A DNA stretch of 64,000 nt from Microbacterium sp. Root61 (GTDB taxonomy: Bacteria > Actinomycetota > Actinomycetes > Actinomycetales > Microbacteriaceae). The notes beneath the pieces were generated by a model. The model saw only the letters and a program-made list of their open reading frames with translations, was not told where the DNA came from and did not search any database. The DNA lies in assembly GCF_001427525.1 (NCBI RefSeq), contig NZ_LMGU01000001.1, forward strand, positions 1,335,788 to 1,399,787, read 5' to 3'. A program made the position numbers and the translations under genes. Positions 9,492-17,074 of the stretch are shown here, in pieces (the first letter of the stretch is position 1; each line of letters opens with the position of its first letter).

Positions 9492-10175
9492 TCAGCCCTC
9501 GAAGCGGTAGCCGAGTCCTCGCACCGTGACGAGCATCTCCGGCTCGCTGGGGTTCGCCTCGATGCGTGAGCGGATGCGCTTGATGTGCACGTCCAGCGTC
9601 TTGGTGTCGCCGAAGTAGTCGGTACCCCAGACGCGGTCGATCAGCTGCCCGCGGGTGAGGACCCGGCCGGCATTGCGCATCAGCACCTCGAGGAGTTCGA
9701 ACTCCTTGAGCGGCATCGCGATCTCGCGCCCCTCCACGGCCACTGTGTGGCGATCGATGTCGACGGTGACACGGCCGCCGGTGAGCACGCGGTCGTCCAG
9801 ATCGGCGTCCAGCTGCACCTGACGGCGCAGCACCGCGCGCATCCGTGCGAGCAGCTCACGCGCCGAGTACGGCTTGGTGACGTAGTCGTCGGCGCCGAGC
9901 TCCAGCCCCACGACGATGTCGACCTCGGAGTCCTTGGCGGTCAGCATGATGATCGGCACGCCCGAGCTGGCGCGGATCTGCCGGCACACCTCGGTGCCCG
10001 GCATCCCGGGCAACATCAGATCGAGCAGGACGATGTCGGCGCCCTTGTCGCGGTACGAGGTCAGCGCGGCCGGGCCGTCCTCGGCGATCTCCACCTCGTA
10101 GCCCTCGCGACGCAGCAGGTACGCGAGCGGGTCGGCGAGATCCGGCTCGTCCTCCACGATCAAGACACGGGTCAT
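9492..10175 (-). CDS. regX3: OmpR-family response regulator, RegX3/PhoP-like
   Basis: 227 aa. The N-terminal receiver has acidic E8/D9 and a phospho-acceptor aspartate at D52 (LDLMLPG). The C-terminal winged-helix domain (residues about 128-225) ends in VRGLGYRF. The ATG overlaps the sensor kinase stop (ATGA), so kinase and regulator are translationally coupled. The pairing with a SenX3-like kinase, and phoU across the divergent promoter, identify it as the phosphate-starvation regulator RegX3. Likely targets in the window are ppk and pstSCAB, which have PHO-box-like repeats upstream. Confidence 0.92.
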   Translation of the reverse strand: MTRVLIVEDEPDLADPLAYLLRREGYEVEIAEDGPAALTSYRDKGADIVLLDLMLPGMPGTEVCRQIRASSGVPIIMLTAKDSEVDIVVGLELGADDYVTKPYSARELLARMRAVLRRQVQLDADLDDRVLTGGRVTVDIDRHTVAVEGREIAMPLKEFELLEVLMRNAGRVLTRGQLIDRVWGTDYFGDTKTLDVHIKRIRSRIEANPSEPEMLVTVRGLGYRFEG

Positions 10176-11392
10176 TCGGTTTCTCCGTTCGAGCGGGGTG
10201 TGCGGGATGCCGCAGCAGCCCCCTTGGTCTTCTTGCGGCCGCGCCGCTTGGGCTTGCTGCCGTCCTCGGGCGCGGCGACGAGAGGCAGTCGGATGGTGAA
10301 GGTGGAGCCGCGCCCGGGGCGCGACCACAGGCGGACCTCGCCCCCGTGACGCTGCACGGCGTGCTTGACGATCGCGAGCCCGAGGCCGGTGCCGCCGGTG
10401 CGCCGCGAGCGGGCCTGGTCGGCGCGATAGAAGCGTTCGAAGATGCGCTGCTGGTCGCCTTCGGCGATGCCGATCCCGCGGTCGGTGACCGCGATCTCCA
10501 CGATCCCGTCCGCGCTGCGCACTCCGACGCCGACGCTGGAGCCCTCCGGCGAGTAGGCGATCGCGTTCGCGACGAGGTTGCCGATGGCTTCGCCGAGGAT
10601 CTGGGCGTCGCCGCGCACGAACAGCCCGCGATCGCCACCGCGGACGACCTCGACGCCGGCGGACTCTGCCTGGATCGCGTGGGCATCCAGGGCGGTCGCG
10701 ACGACCTCGTCGACGGACACCTCGCGGTCGTCGTTCAGCTCGTCGGCGGCCTGCAGGCGCGACAGGTTCATGATGCGCGAGGTGAGGCGCGCGAGCCGCG
10801 CCGCTTCGGCGCCCAGGCGCACCGCGAAGTGCCGGACCTGGTCGGGGTCGTCGGCGGCGGATTCGATCGCCTCGGCGAGCAGACTGACCGCGCCGACCGG
10901 GGTCTTGAGTTCGTGGCTGGTGTTGGCGACGAAGTCGCGGCGCATCTCCTCGACGCGCTCGCGCTCGGTGATGTCGCGGAAGACGATGAGCGTGAGGCGC
11001 GGGGAGATCCCCGTCGCTCGCGCGACGACCAGGCGCGGCTCCGCGGGCGGCGCACCGCGGCGCAGACGCAGTGTCTCGGACGCGGACGCCTCGGACGTCC
11101 GCGCCAGTCGTGCGAGCGCCCGCAGCTCGTCGCTGCGCAGCACCTCCCCCTCCTGCATGCCGAACGGCTCGGCGGGAGAAGAGGCCGCCAGGACGGTGGA
11201 GGAGGTGTCCACGACGATGGCCGCGTCATCCATTCCGTGCAGGACTTCCCGCACGCCCTCGGGGATCACGGTCGAGGTCTCGGTGTGCACGCGATCGCGG
11301 GCCCGCATCGCGGCGACGATCACGGCCGAGACGGAGCCTCCGATGATCGCCCCGACGAGCAGAGCGAGCAGCGCCAGCTGCGTCGTGTCCAT
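10172..11392 (-). CDS. senX3: Sensor histidine kinase, SenX3-like (phosphate sensing)
   Basis: 406 aa membrane kinase that phosphorylates RegX3. Residues 5-28 form a membrane segment, then comes a PAS-like domain. The dimerisation domain carries the phospho-accepting H160 (ANTSHELKTP), and the ATPase domain shows the N box, DRGIGIAEGDQQRIFERFYR and GGTGLGLAIVKHAVQRHGG. I chose the ATG at 11392 because the hydrophobic segment starts there; longer starts add an arginine/cysteine-rich stretch unlike the family. It is divergent from phoU with about 180 bases between, and the inner region carries PHO-box-like repeats. Confidence 0.92.
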   Translation of the reverse strand: MDTTQLALLALLVGAIIGGSVSAVIVAAMRARDRVHTETSTVIPEGVREVLHGMDDAAIVVDTSSTVLAASSPAEPFGMQEGEVLRSDELRALARLARTSEASASETLRLRRGAPPAEPRLVVARATGISPRLTLIVFRDITERERVEEMRRDFVANTSHELKTPVGAVSLLAEAIESAADDPDQVRHFAVRLGAEAARLARLTSRIMNLSRLQAADELNDDREVSVDEVVATALDAHAIQAESAGVEVVRGGDRGLFVRGDAQILGEAIGNLVANAIAYSPEGSSVGVGVRSADGIVEIAVTDRGIGIAEGDQQRIFERFYRADQARSRRTGGTGLGLAIVKHAVQRHGGEVRLWSRPGRGSTFTIRLPLVAAPEDGSKPKRRGRKKTKGAAAASRTPRSNGETE

Positions 11393-11464
11393 GCCACCAG
11401 CGTAGACGGACCACATCGGCCGCTCCCGCCCGTCGCACGCCGTTCTCCGGGCCGGGCGGATACT

Positions 11465-11497
11465 ATTCACTCTCGCGGCACCGTTCGTTAACCTTCG
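11465..11497. promoter_or_regulatory. Candidate PHO box between senX3 and phoU
   Basis: ATTCACTCTCG at 11465-11475 and GTTAACCTTCG at 11487-11497 are spaced exactly two 11-base units apart, like the direct-repeat units of actinobacterial PhoP/RegX3 sites (GTTCACC-type). The middle unit is poor. Placed between divergent senX3 and phoU, it could support autoregulation. Confidence 0.4.
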
Positions 11498-11572
11498 GTG
11501 ACGACAATCGCCGCGGCGACACTCGCCAATACCGTGGTGCACGCATGCCCACGGATCAAGAGAGGTGCTGCG

Positions 11573-12238
11573 ATGCGCGAAGTATTCCACCAATCACTCG
11601 AGGACGTCCAGACGCGTCTGGTCGAGATCGCCGAGCTCGTGACGGTGGCGATCGACAAGGCGACGCGCGCCTTCGGCACCAGCGACATCGCCCTCGCCGA
11701 AGAGGTCATCGAGGCCGACAGCATCATCGACGAGAAGGCCGTCGAGCTCGACGAACTGGCGATCGAGATCCTCGCCCGGCAGCAGCCGGTGGCAAGAGAT
11801 CTCCGCATCGTGGTGACGGCCCTGCGCGTCAGCGCGTCGTTGGAGCGCATGGGCGACATCGCCGAGCACATCGCGCAGCTGACGCGCATGCGGTTCCCCG
11901 AGCGCGCCATTCCCAAGGGGCTGAAGAACACGTTCCTGCGGATGGGCGAGCTCGACGTGGATGTGGCCCGCACGCTGACCGAGCTGCTGCGCACGCAGGA
12001 CCTCGTGTACGCCGACAAGATCCGCAACGACGACGACGCCATCGACGACCTGCACGTCAGCGTCTTCGAGAAGGTGCTCAGCGACAGCTGGCAGGGCGAG
12101 CCGGCGGCGACCGTCGACGCGACGCTGGCCAGCCGCTACCACGAGCGCTTCGCCGACCACGCGGTCTCGGTCGCCAAGAAGATGGTCTACCTCGCCACGG
12201 GCGACTGGACCGCCGAGACCGAGGACGTCGAGAGCTGA
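11573..12238 (+). CDS. phoU: Phosphate-specific transport system accessory protein PhoU
   Basis: 221 aa, all-helical, made of two repeated three-helix PhoU domains. The metal-binding motifs appear as EADSIIDEKAVELDE in the first repeat and NDDDAIDDLHVSVFEK in the second. PhoU links the Pst transporter to the phosphate-sensing kinase and keeps the PHO response off when phosphate is plentiful. The ATG at 11573 is preceded by AGAGGTG. Here it faces senX3-regX3 across a shared promoter region, while pstSCAB lies 8 kb away. Confidence 0.95.
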   Translation: MREVFHQSLEDVQTRLVEIAELVTVAIDKATRAFGTSDIALAEEVIEADSIIDEKAVELDELAIEILARQQPVARDLRIVVTALRVSASLERMGDIAEHIAQLTRMRFPERAIPKGLKNTFLRMGELDVDVARTLTELLRTQDLVYADKIRNDDDAIDDLHVSVFEKVLSDSWQGEPAATVDATLASRYHERFADHAVSVAKKMVYLATGDWTAETEDVES

Positions 12239-12251
12239 CCTCCTGACGAAC

Positions 12252-12350
12252 GAAAGAGCGGATGTCCCCACGCCCTCTCCACGCATCGCTTCGCGCTGTG
12301 TGGAGCCTCGGGGCGCGTGGGCCCAGCCAGATGGCTGCATCCGCTCTTTC
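12252..12350. terminator. Long nested hairpin between convergent phoU and gpm
   Basis: An outer 13-base perfect stem (GAAAGAGCGGATG with CATCCGCTCTTTC) encloses two nested stems (CCCACGC with GCGTGGG; CTCCAC with GTGGAG) and a small CAGCCA/TGGCTG hairpin. It lies between the converging phoU and gpm genes. A bidirectional terminator is the simplest reading. Its size and complexity are unusual, so a structured 3'-end RNA is also possible. Confidence 0.6.
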
Positions 12351-12363
12351 TGTGTCGGTGGGG

Positions 12364-13113
12364 CTACTTCTTGCCCTGCGCCGCGACGGCGGCGGCACCG
12401 GCGGCCGCGGCGGCCGGGTCGAGGTACTCCCCCGGGCCCAGCGGCACGAGGTTCTCGTCGAGGCGGTAGACCAGCGGGATGCCGGTGGGGATGTTCAGCT
12501 CGGCGATGTCGTCGTCGCTGATGCCCTCGAGGTGCTTGACCAGGGCACGCAGCGAGTTGCCGTGCGCGGTGACCAGGACGGTCTTGCCGGCCTTCAGGTC
12601 GGCGGCGATGTCGCTCTCCCAGTACGGCAGCAGACGGTCGATGACGAGCTTGAGCGACTCGGTGCGCGGCACCTCGCCGTCGATGCCGACGTAGCGGGGG
12701 TCGCCGACCTGGCTGAACTCGCTGTCGTCCGCGAGGGGCGGCGGCGGAACATCGAACGAGCGGCGCCACAGCATGAACTGCTCCTGGCCGAACTCCTCGA
12801 GCGTCTGGGCCTTGTCCTTGCCCTGCAGCGCACCGTAGTGGCGCTCGTTGAGGCGCCAGGTGCGCTTCACCGGGATCCACAGGCGATCAGCGGCGTCCAG
12901 CGCGATGTCCGCGGTCTGGATGGCGCGGCTCAGCACCGAGGTGTACAGGATGTCGGCGTGCAGACCGGCTTCGGCGAGCAGCTCGCCGCCGCGCTTGGCT
13001 TCGGCCTTGCCCTGCTCGGTGAGGCGGACATCCACCCAGCCGGTGAACAGATTCAGCTCGTTCCATTCGCTCTGGCCGTGGCGGAGCAGGATCAACGTAC
13101 GGGGCGCAGTCAT
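12364..13113 (-). CDS. gpmA: 2,3-bisphosphoglycerate-dependent phosphoglycerate mutase
   Basis: 249 aa. It interconverts 3- and 2-phosphoglycerate in glycolysis via a phosphohistidine. The catalytic RHG motif is near the N-terminus ([18 protein letters not shown]), the [10 protein letters not shown] motif is in the middle, and the second catalytic histidine sits in [16 protein letters not shown]. Full length for the family, with an alanine-rich C-terminal tail ending in AAQGKK. In M. tuberculosis gpm1 is also beside senX3-regX3. It converges on phoU through the long hairpin and is divergent from a methyltransferase gene. Confidence 0.96.
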   Translation of the reverse strand: MTAPRTLILLRHGQSEWNELNLFTGWVDVRLTEQGKAEAKRGGELLAEAGLHADILYTSVLSRAIQTADIALDAADRLWIPVKRTWRLNERHYGALQGKDKAQTLEEFGQEQFMLWRRSFDVPPPPLADDSEFSQVGDPRYVGIDGEVPRTESLKLVIDRLLPYWESDIAADLKAGKTVLVTAHGNSLRALVKHLEGISDDDIAELNIPTGIPLVYRLDENLVPLGPGEYLDPAAAAAGAAAVAAQGKK

Positions 13114-13166
13114 GCCGCCAATGATACCGAGCGCGGGGCCGAACCTCTGGCTGGCATCATGGCCGT

Positions 13167-13997
13167 ATGGCGTCCGGACGTTCTCTCGTGGGTCAGGTGA
13201 CGCGCGGCACCACCGGTACGAACCGCCTGCGCCGCATCGATCGCTGGATCGCCCGGCATCCTGTGCTGCGTCGTGGCGCCGATCCGCTCGTGGTGGACCT
13301 CGGGTTCGGTGCCAGCGCGGTCACCGCGCTCGAACTGCAGGCCCGCCTGGCCCGGGCCCGCGCGGACGTCGAGGTGCTCGGGCTGGAGATCGACCCCGCG
13401 CGTGTCGCCCGCGCCCGCCAGCAGCTGCAGGAGGTGCGCGCCGGCGCGACCGGGTTCGCTCCCGACGCCCGGGTGTCGTTCGCACTGGGCGGTTTCGAAG
13501 TGCCGGTCTCGGCCGGCCGGCGCCCCCTCGTCATCCGCGCCATGAACGTGCTGCGCCAGTACGACGAGGGCGAAGTGGCCGATGCCTGGGGCCGCATGAC
13601 GGGACGCCTGGCGCCGGGCGGTCTGCTCGTGGAGGGCACCTGCGACGAGCTCGGGCGGATCTGCACCTGGGTCGCGATCGGCTCCGATGCCGTGCCGCAG
13701 ACCCTCACCGTGTCGTTGCGCCTGGCCGCCCTCGAGCACCCGTCGATCGCGGCGGAGCGGCTACCGAAGGCCCTGATCCATCGGAACGTGCCCGGAGAGC
13801 GCGTCCACGCCCTGCTCGAGGACCTGGATCGCGAATGGGAGCGTGCCGCCGGCATGTCGCCGTTCGGCCCCGTACAGCGCTGGCAGGCGGCGCTGGCGGC
13901 GCTGCAGCAGTCCGGCTGGCCCGTGCAGCAGCGGGCGCGCTGGCGCCTCGGCGAACTCACCGTGCCGTGGGACGCCGTGGCCCCGAAAGAGCTCTAG
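13167..13997 (+). CDS. SAM-dependent methyltransferase-like protein
   Basis: 276 aa. A Rossmann-like class I methyltransferase core is visible: a motif I-like segment ([17 protein letters not shown]) followed by an acidic strand end ([16 protein letters not shown]) that should bind SAM ribose. Downstream, [19 protein letters not shown] is a conserved feature of this actinobacterial family. The substrate is unknown. The start is ATG at 13167, 53 bases from the divergent gpm start. It converges on the ygfZ gene with only about 7 bases between the stops. Confidence 0.8.
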   Translation: MASGRSLVGQVTRGTTGTNRLRRIDRWIARHPVLRRGADPLVVDLGFGASAVTALELQARLARARADVEVLGLEIDPARVARARQQLQEVRAGATGFAPDARVSFALGGFEVPVSAGRRPLVIRAMNVLRQYDEGEVADAWGRMTGRLAPGGLLVEGTCDELGRICTWVAIGSDAVPQTLTVSLRLAALEHPSIAAERLPKALIHRNVPGERVHALLEDLDREWERAAGMSPFGPVQRWQAALAALQQSGWPVQQRARWRLGELTVPWDAVAPKEL

Positions 13998-14004
13998 CGC
14001 AGAG

Positions 14005-15111
14005 TCAGGAAGCGGACGCGCGGCGGCCGAGTCGCGGCATCCGCGGAATGTTCGCGGTCGCCCCGGCGTCGGGCGGCACGATGACCTCCTGCGCGGCGGC
14101 GATCGGTCCTTCCTCGCCGTCGACGACGAGCTCGGCATCGACCGGGGTGTTGCGCTTGATCACGGCGAGCGCGATCGGGCCTTCTTCGTAGTGCAGCGCA
14201 GCGGAGGTCACCACACCGACCACGACGTCGCCGTTGCGCACTTCGGCGCCCTTGAGAGGCAGGCGACTGCCGCTGCCGTCGAGCTGGAGCGCGACGATCC
14301 GCCGGGGCGGGTGGCCGAGGTTGTGCACTTTGGCGACCGTCTCCTGCCCGCGGTAACAGCCCTTGTTCAGGTGCACGGCGGTGCGCAGCCAGTCCAGCTC
14401 GTGCGGGATCGCGCGCTCGTCGACCTCGGCGGACCAGCGCGGACGCCACGCGGCGACCCGTAGCGCATCGACGGCCGTCTGGCCCGCGAGTGCGCGCTGA
14501 CCCTGCGCCGCGGCATCCGCGATCTCGGTCAGTGCGGTGCGCGGGACGATGGCTTCGGCCCAGTCCCGCGTGGATCCGGGATGCGGCTCGGTGACGGCAT
14601 AGCCGTATCCGCCGGGCACGACGTGCGGCCAGGGGTCTCGCCAGACGAGTCGGACTCCGGCGGGATCCGCCACGGCGATACCGTCCAGCGCGGCGGAAGT
14701 GCCACCGACGACCGCGTACTCGTCGTCGGCGTCGCGCGGGGCGACCCGCAGCCGGAAGCGCATGCGCGTCAACCAGGTCAGCAGGGCCTCGGCGTCGCCG
14801 CGATCGACGATGAGCCACGTGGTCTCGCCGTCATCGAGAACGGATGCCGCGTGCTCGATGCGTCCCTGCGGGTCGAGCACGAGCATCTCGGTGCTGACGC
14901 CGGGCGGAAGAGCGGCGAGCGCCTGCGAGACGAGCGAGTCCAGCCAGGTGAGGCGGTCCTCGCCCGATACCGCCAGGACACGACGGTCGGCCAGCGGAGC
15001 GACAGCAGTGCCGGCGGCGAGCGCGCGCTGCTCGCCGAGCGGGTTGCCGACGTGCTGGAGCCCGTTCTCATCCACCACGGCGGCCGGAACCCTTACGAAC
15101 ACCTCGTCCAT
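14005..15111 (-). CDS. ygfZ: Folate-binding YgfZ/GcvT-like protein
   Basis: 368 aa, related to the glycine-cleavage T protein. Members help assemble or repair iron-sulfur enzymes and bind tetrahydrofolate. The signature motif KGCYRGQETVAKV with its conserved cysteine is present around residues 242-254. The start overlaps the FABP-like gene stop (ATGA), so the two are coupled. I begin at MDEVF because it matches this overlap. The gene order ygfZ next to an FABP-like gene is conserved in mycobacteria near the glnR region. Confidence 0.93.
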   Translation of the reverse strand: MDEVFVRVPAAVVDENGLQHVGNPLGEQRALAAGTAVAPLADRRVLAVSGEDRLTWLDSLVSQALAALPPGVSTEMLVLDPQGRIEHAASVLDDGETTWLIVDRGDAEALLTWLTRMRFRLRVAPRDADDEYAVVGGTSAALDGIAVADPAGVRLVWRDPWPHVVPGGYGYAVTEPHPGSTRDWAEAIVPRTALTEIADAAAQGQRALAGQTAVDALRVAAWRPRWSAEVDERAIPHELDWLRTAVHLNKGCYRGQETVAKVHNLGHPPRRIVALQLDGSGSRLPLKGAEVRNGDVVVGVVTSAALHYEEGPIALAVIKRNTPVDAELVVDGEEGPIAAAQEVIVPPDAGATANIPRMPRLGRRASAS

Positions 15112-15722
15112 CAGTCGACCCTCGCCAGTCGGGCGGACGCGTGTGCGCCGAGCTCCGTGCCGAGGGCGGCAATGTCCCACGCCCACAGCAGGTGTCCGTC
15201 GACGAGTCCGTACATGCGGGTCGCCGCGGTGTAGGGCTTGGACCCGACGGTGCGCGCGACGAAGTCGGTGGCGATGTCGATCCGCGGTCCGCGGACCTGG
15301 CCGAGGTAGAGCTCGCTGACGCCATCCGAATGCACCAGCAGCACATCAATGGCGAAGCCGTCCTCGGCGGTGCGGAGCGCTTCGACGTCATCGGCCGTGC
15401 GGACGGGCCCCGCGGTGACGGCGGGCAGCAGTCCGGGGCCGGGGTCGGCATCGGTCATCGGCCGCGACAGCCGCCAGAAGCCGACCTCGGAGACGAGCGC
15501 CTCGCGGGTCTGCTCGTCGCCCTCGCCGTGCAGCATCCACGCGCTCGCCGAGTAGTTCAGTGCGGGTCCGCCGTCATGGCTGAAGCTCACGCGGTGCGTG
15601 AACTCGCCCGCGTAGCGCACGCCGTCGGCCTCGTAGTCGATGACGCCGGTGCCCTCCCACACGCCGATCAGCCACGAGAGCGGGACGAGATCGGCGGGAA
15701 GGTCGGTCGGCAGGTCGAACAC
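15111..15722 (-). CDS. FABP-like / nitrobindin-family heme-binding beta-barrel protein
   Basis: 203 aa. The N-terminal GVWEGTG motif (residues about 20-26) is the hallmark of the nitrobindin/THAP4-C barrel. The C-terminal strand pair (ATRMYGLVDGHLLWAWDIAA) carries a histidine in the region where relatives bind heme, but which residue is the ligand cannot be settled here. It corresponds to the M. tuberculosis Rv0813c family. It overlaps ygfZ by four bases and is followed upstream by a tiny membrane protein gene on the same strand, 10 bases away. Confidence 0.85.
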   Translation of the reverse strand: MFDLPTDLPADLVPLSWLIGVWEGTGVIDYEADGVRYAGEFTHRVSFSHDGGPALNYSASAWMLHGEGDEQTREALVSEVGFWRLSRPMTDADPGPGLLPAVTAGPVRTADDVEALRTAEDGFAIDVLLVHSDGVSELYLGQVRGPRIDIATDFVARTVGSKPYTAATRMYGLVDGHLLWAWDIAALGTELGAHASARLARVD

Positions 15723-15732
15723 GACTCGCCCG

Positions 15733-15846
15733 TCAGCGCTGGCCGCGATAGAGGTTCTTGATCACAACGCCGGAGACGAAGACGATCGCAAGCGACGCGA
15801 GCGCGAGAAGCCCCACGAAGAAGAGTTCGAGTGCGACGAGATCCAT
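15733..15846 (-). CDS. Small membrane protein, 37 residues
   Basis: A short reading frame with ATG at 15844-15846 and TGA at 15733-15735. The product starts MDLVALELFFVGLLALASL, continues as one long hydrophobic helix to about residue 28, and ends in a basic tail (IKNLYRGQR). This is a classic single-span small membrane protein with a positive-inside C-terminus. It sits 10 bases upstream of the FABP-like gene on the same strand, suggesting cotranscription. No function is known to me. The frame is clean and the hydrophobic/basic pattern is hard to explain by chance, but translation is not proven. Confidence 0.6.
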   Translation of the reverse strand: MDLVALELFFVGLLALASLAIVFVSGVVIKNLYRGQR

Positions 15847-15886
15847 GAGGCCGAGTCTAACGGGAATCCGCGGACCTCGGCGGCCG

Positions 15887-16177
15887 TCACGCCGGAACGA
15901 TCGAGGCCAGTCCGAACCCGGCGCTGATCAGGCCCATCACGATCAGCGCGCCCAGGATACTGGCGGCGACACGCTCGGTGAAGCCCTTCGCACGCCCCGA
16001 CCCCAGCTGCACGGCGAAGCTCAGGAGGAGGCATCCGCCCAATCCCAGGATCAGCCAGCCGGCCCGCGATTCGGCGGGCACGAAGATGCCGATCGACACC
16101 GCGACGAGGACCGCCGCGACCCACACGGCGATGACGCCGCCGAGGGTCCGACGTGGTGCGAGCTCAGGAGTGGCCAC
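15887..16177 (-). CDS. Small integral membrane protein of unknown function
   Basis: 96 aa with three predicted membrane helices: residues about 13-34 (GVIAVWVAAVLVAVSIGIFV), 41-58 (WLILGLGGCLLLSFAVQL) and 72-94. The short basic N-terminus and the loop GSGRAKGFTER suggest an even mix of sides. I use the GTG at 16177 because the product upstream is arginine/serine-rich noise. It is divergent from the GlnR-like regulator gene, with about 140 bases between them. I do not recognise a family beyond actinobacterial hypothetical membrane proteins. Confidence 0.75.
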   Translation of the reverse strand: MATPELAPRRTLGGVIAVWVAAVLVAVSIGIFVPAESRAGWLILGLGGCLLLSFAVQLGSGRAKGFTERVAASILGALIVMGLISAGFGLASIVPA

Positions 16178-16314
16178 GGGCCTATTGTCGCGCAGTCCGA
16201 CCTCCGCCGCACGTCGCCCGCGATCCCCCGCGACCGTCCTGCGCGCGAGACCTGCCGGATCGGCCCCTAAACTGAGTGCACGGCGCGCCCGGCTGCGCCG
16301 GAAGGACGGCGTAC

Positions 16315-17004
16315 TTGGCACAGCTGTTGATTCTGAGCTCCACGCATGGAGGCGGCCCCGTCCTGCCCTCGCTCGAACTGCTGAGTCACCGCGTGCGTCT
16401 GATTCCCGCAGAACCGATGCAGCTCGTGAACGCCCCGAGCGCGGACGTGATCCTCGTCGATGCGCGCATCGATCTGGTCGGAGCGAAGTCGCTGTGCAAG
16501 ATCTTCGCCACCACCGGGCTGGACGCACCGCTCCTGCTGGTGGTCACCGAGGGCGGACTGACGGCCGTGTCCACCGACTGGGGCCTGGACGACGTCATCC
16601 TCGTCACGGCGGGACCCGCCGAGGTCGATGCCCGCATCCGGCTGGCGATCGGTCGCGTCTCCAAGGAGCACGTCTCCACGCGGATCCAGACCTCCGGCAT
16701 CTCGATCGACGAGTCCTCGTACTCGGCCAAGGTGCACGGCAAGCCGCTCGACCTCACGTACAAGGAGTTCCAGCTGCTGCACTTCTTCGCGACGCACCCC
16801 TCCCGGGTGTTCACGCGCGAGCAGCTGCTGAGCGAGGTGTGGGGCTACGACTACTTCGGCGGCACCCGCACGGTCGATGTCCACGTGCGTCGACTGCGCG
16901 CCAAGCTCGGCGATCTCGAGCAGCTGATCGGCACCGTGCGCAACGTCGGCTACCGGTTCAACGTGTACGAGGACGACGCCCCGGCGGGCGAGTCGCGCTC
17001 CTGA
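16315..17004 (+). CDS. glnR: Atypical OmpR-family regulator, GlnR-like
   Basis: 229 aa. The N-terminal receiver-like domain keeps one aspartate (D49, [10 protein letters not shown]) but lacks the usual acidic pair at the strand-1 end ([13 protein letters not shown]), as in actinobacterial GlnR, which works without a partner kinase. The C-terminal winged helix is intact ([33 protein letters not shown]). The TTG start is chosen because GGAAGGA lies about 8 bases upstream and the family begins AQLLIL. No kinase gene is nearby. In M. tuberculosis glnR is also close to pst genes. The GlnR role (nitrogen control) is inferred from the family. Confidence 0.8.
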   Translation: MAQLLILSSTHGGGPVLPSLELLSHRVRLIPAEPMQLVNAPSADVILVDARIDLVGAKSLCKIFATTGLDAPLLLVVTEGGLTAVSTDWGLDDVILVTAGPAEVDARIRLAIGRVSKEHVSTRIQTSGISIDESSYSAKVHGKPLDLTYKEFQLLHFFATHPSRVFTREQLLSEVWGYDYFGGTRTVDVHVRRLRAKLGDLEQLIGTVRNVGYRFNVYEDDAPAGESRS

Positions 17005-17035
17005 CGCGCACTGCGCACGGTCCCGGTCGACATCG

Positions 17036-17057
17036 GTTCACACGCACGTCACATCAC
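17036..17057 (+). promoter_or_regulatory. Candidate PHO box upstream of ppk
   Basis: Two 11-base units in tandem, GTTCACACGCA and CGTCACATCAC, sharing the TTCACA/GTCACA core at the same phase. They sit just upstream of the ppk start (17075). The pattern matches PhoP/RegX3 direct-repeat sites and fits RegX3 control of polyphosphate synthesis. Confidence 0.45.
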
Positions 17058-17074
17058 CCTGCAATGATGAAGGA

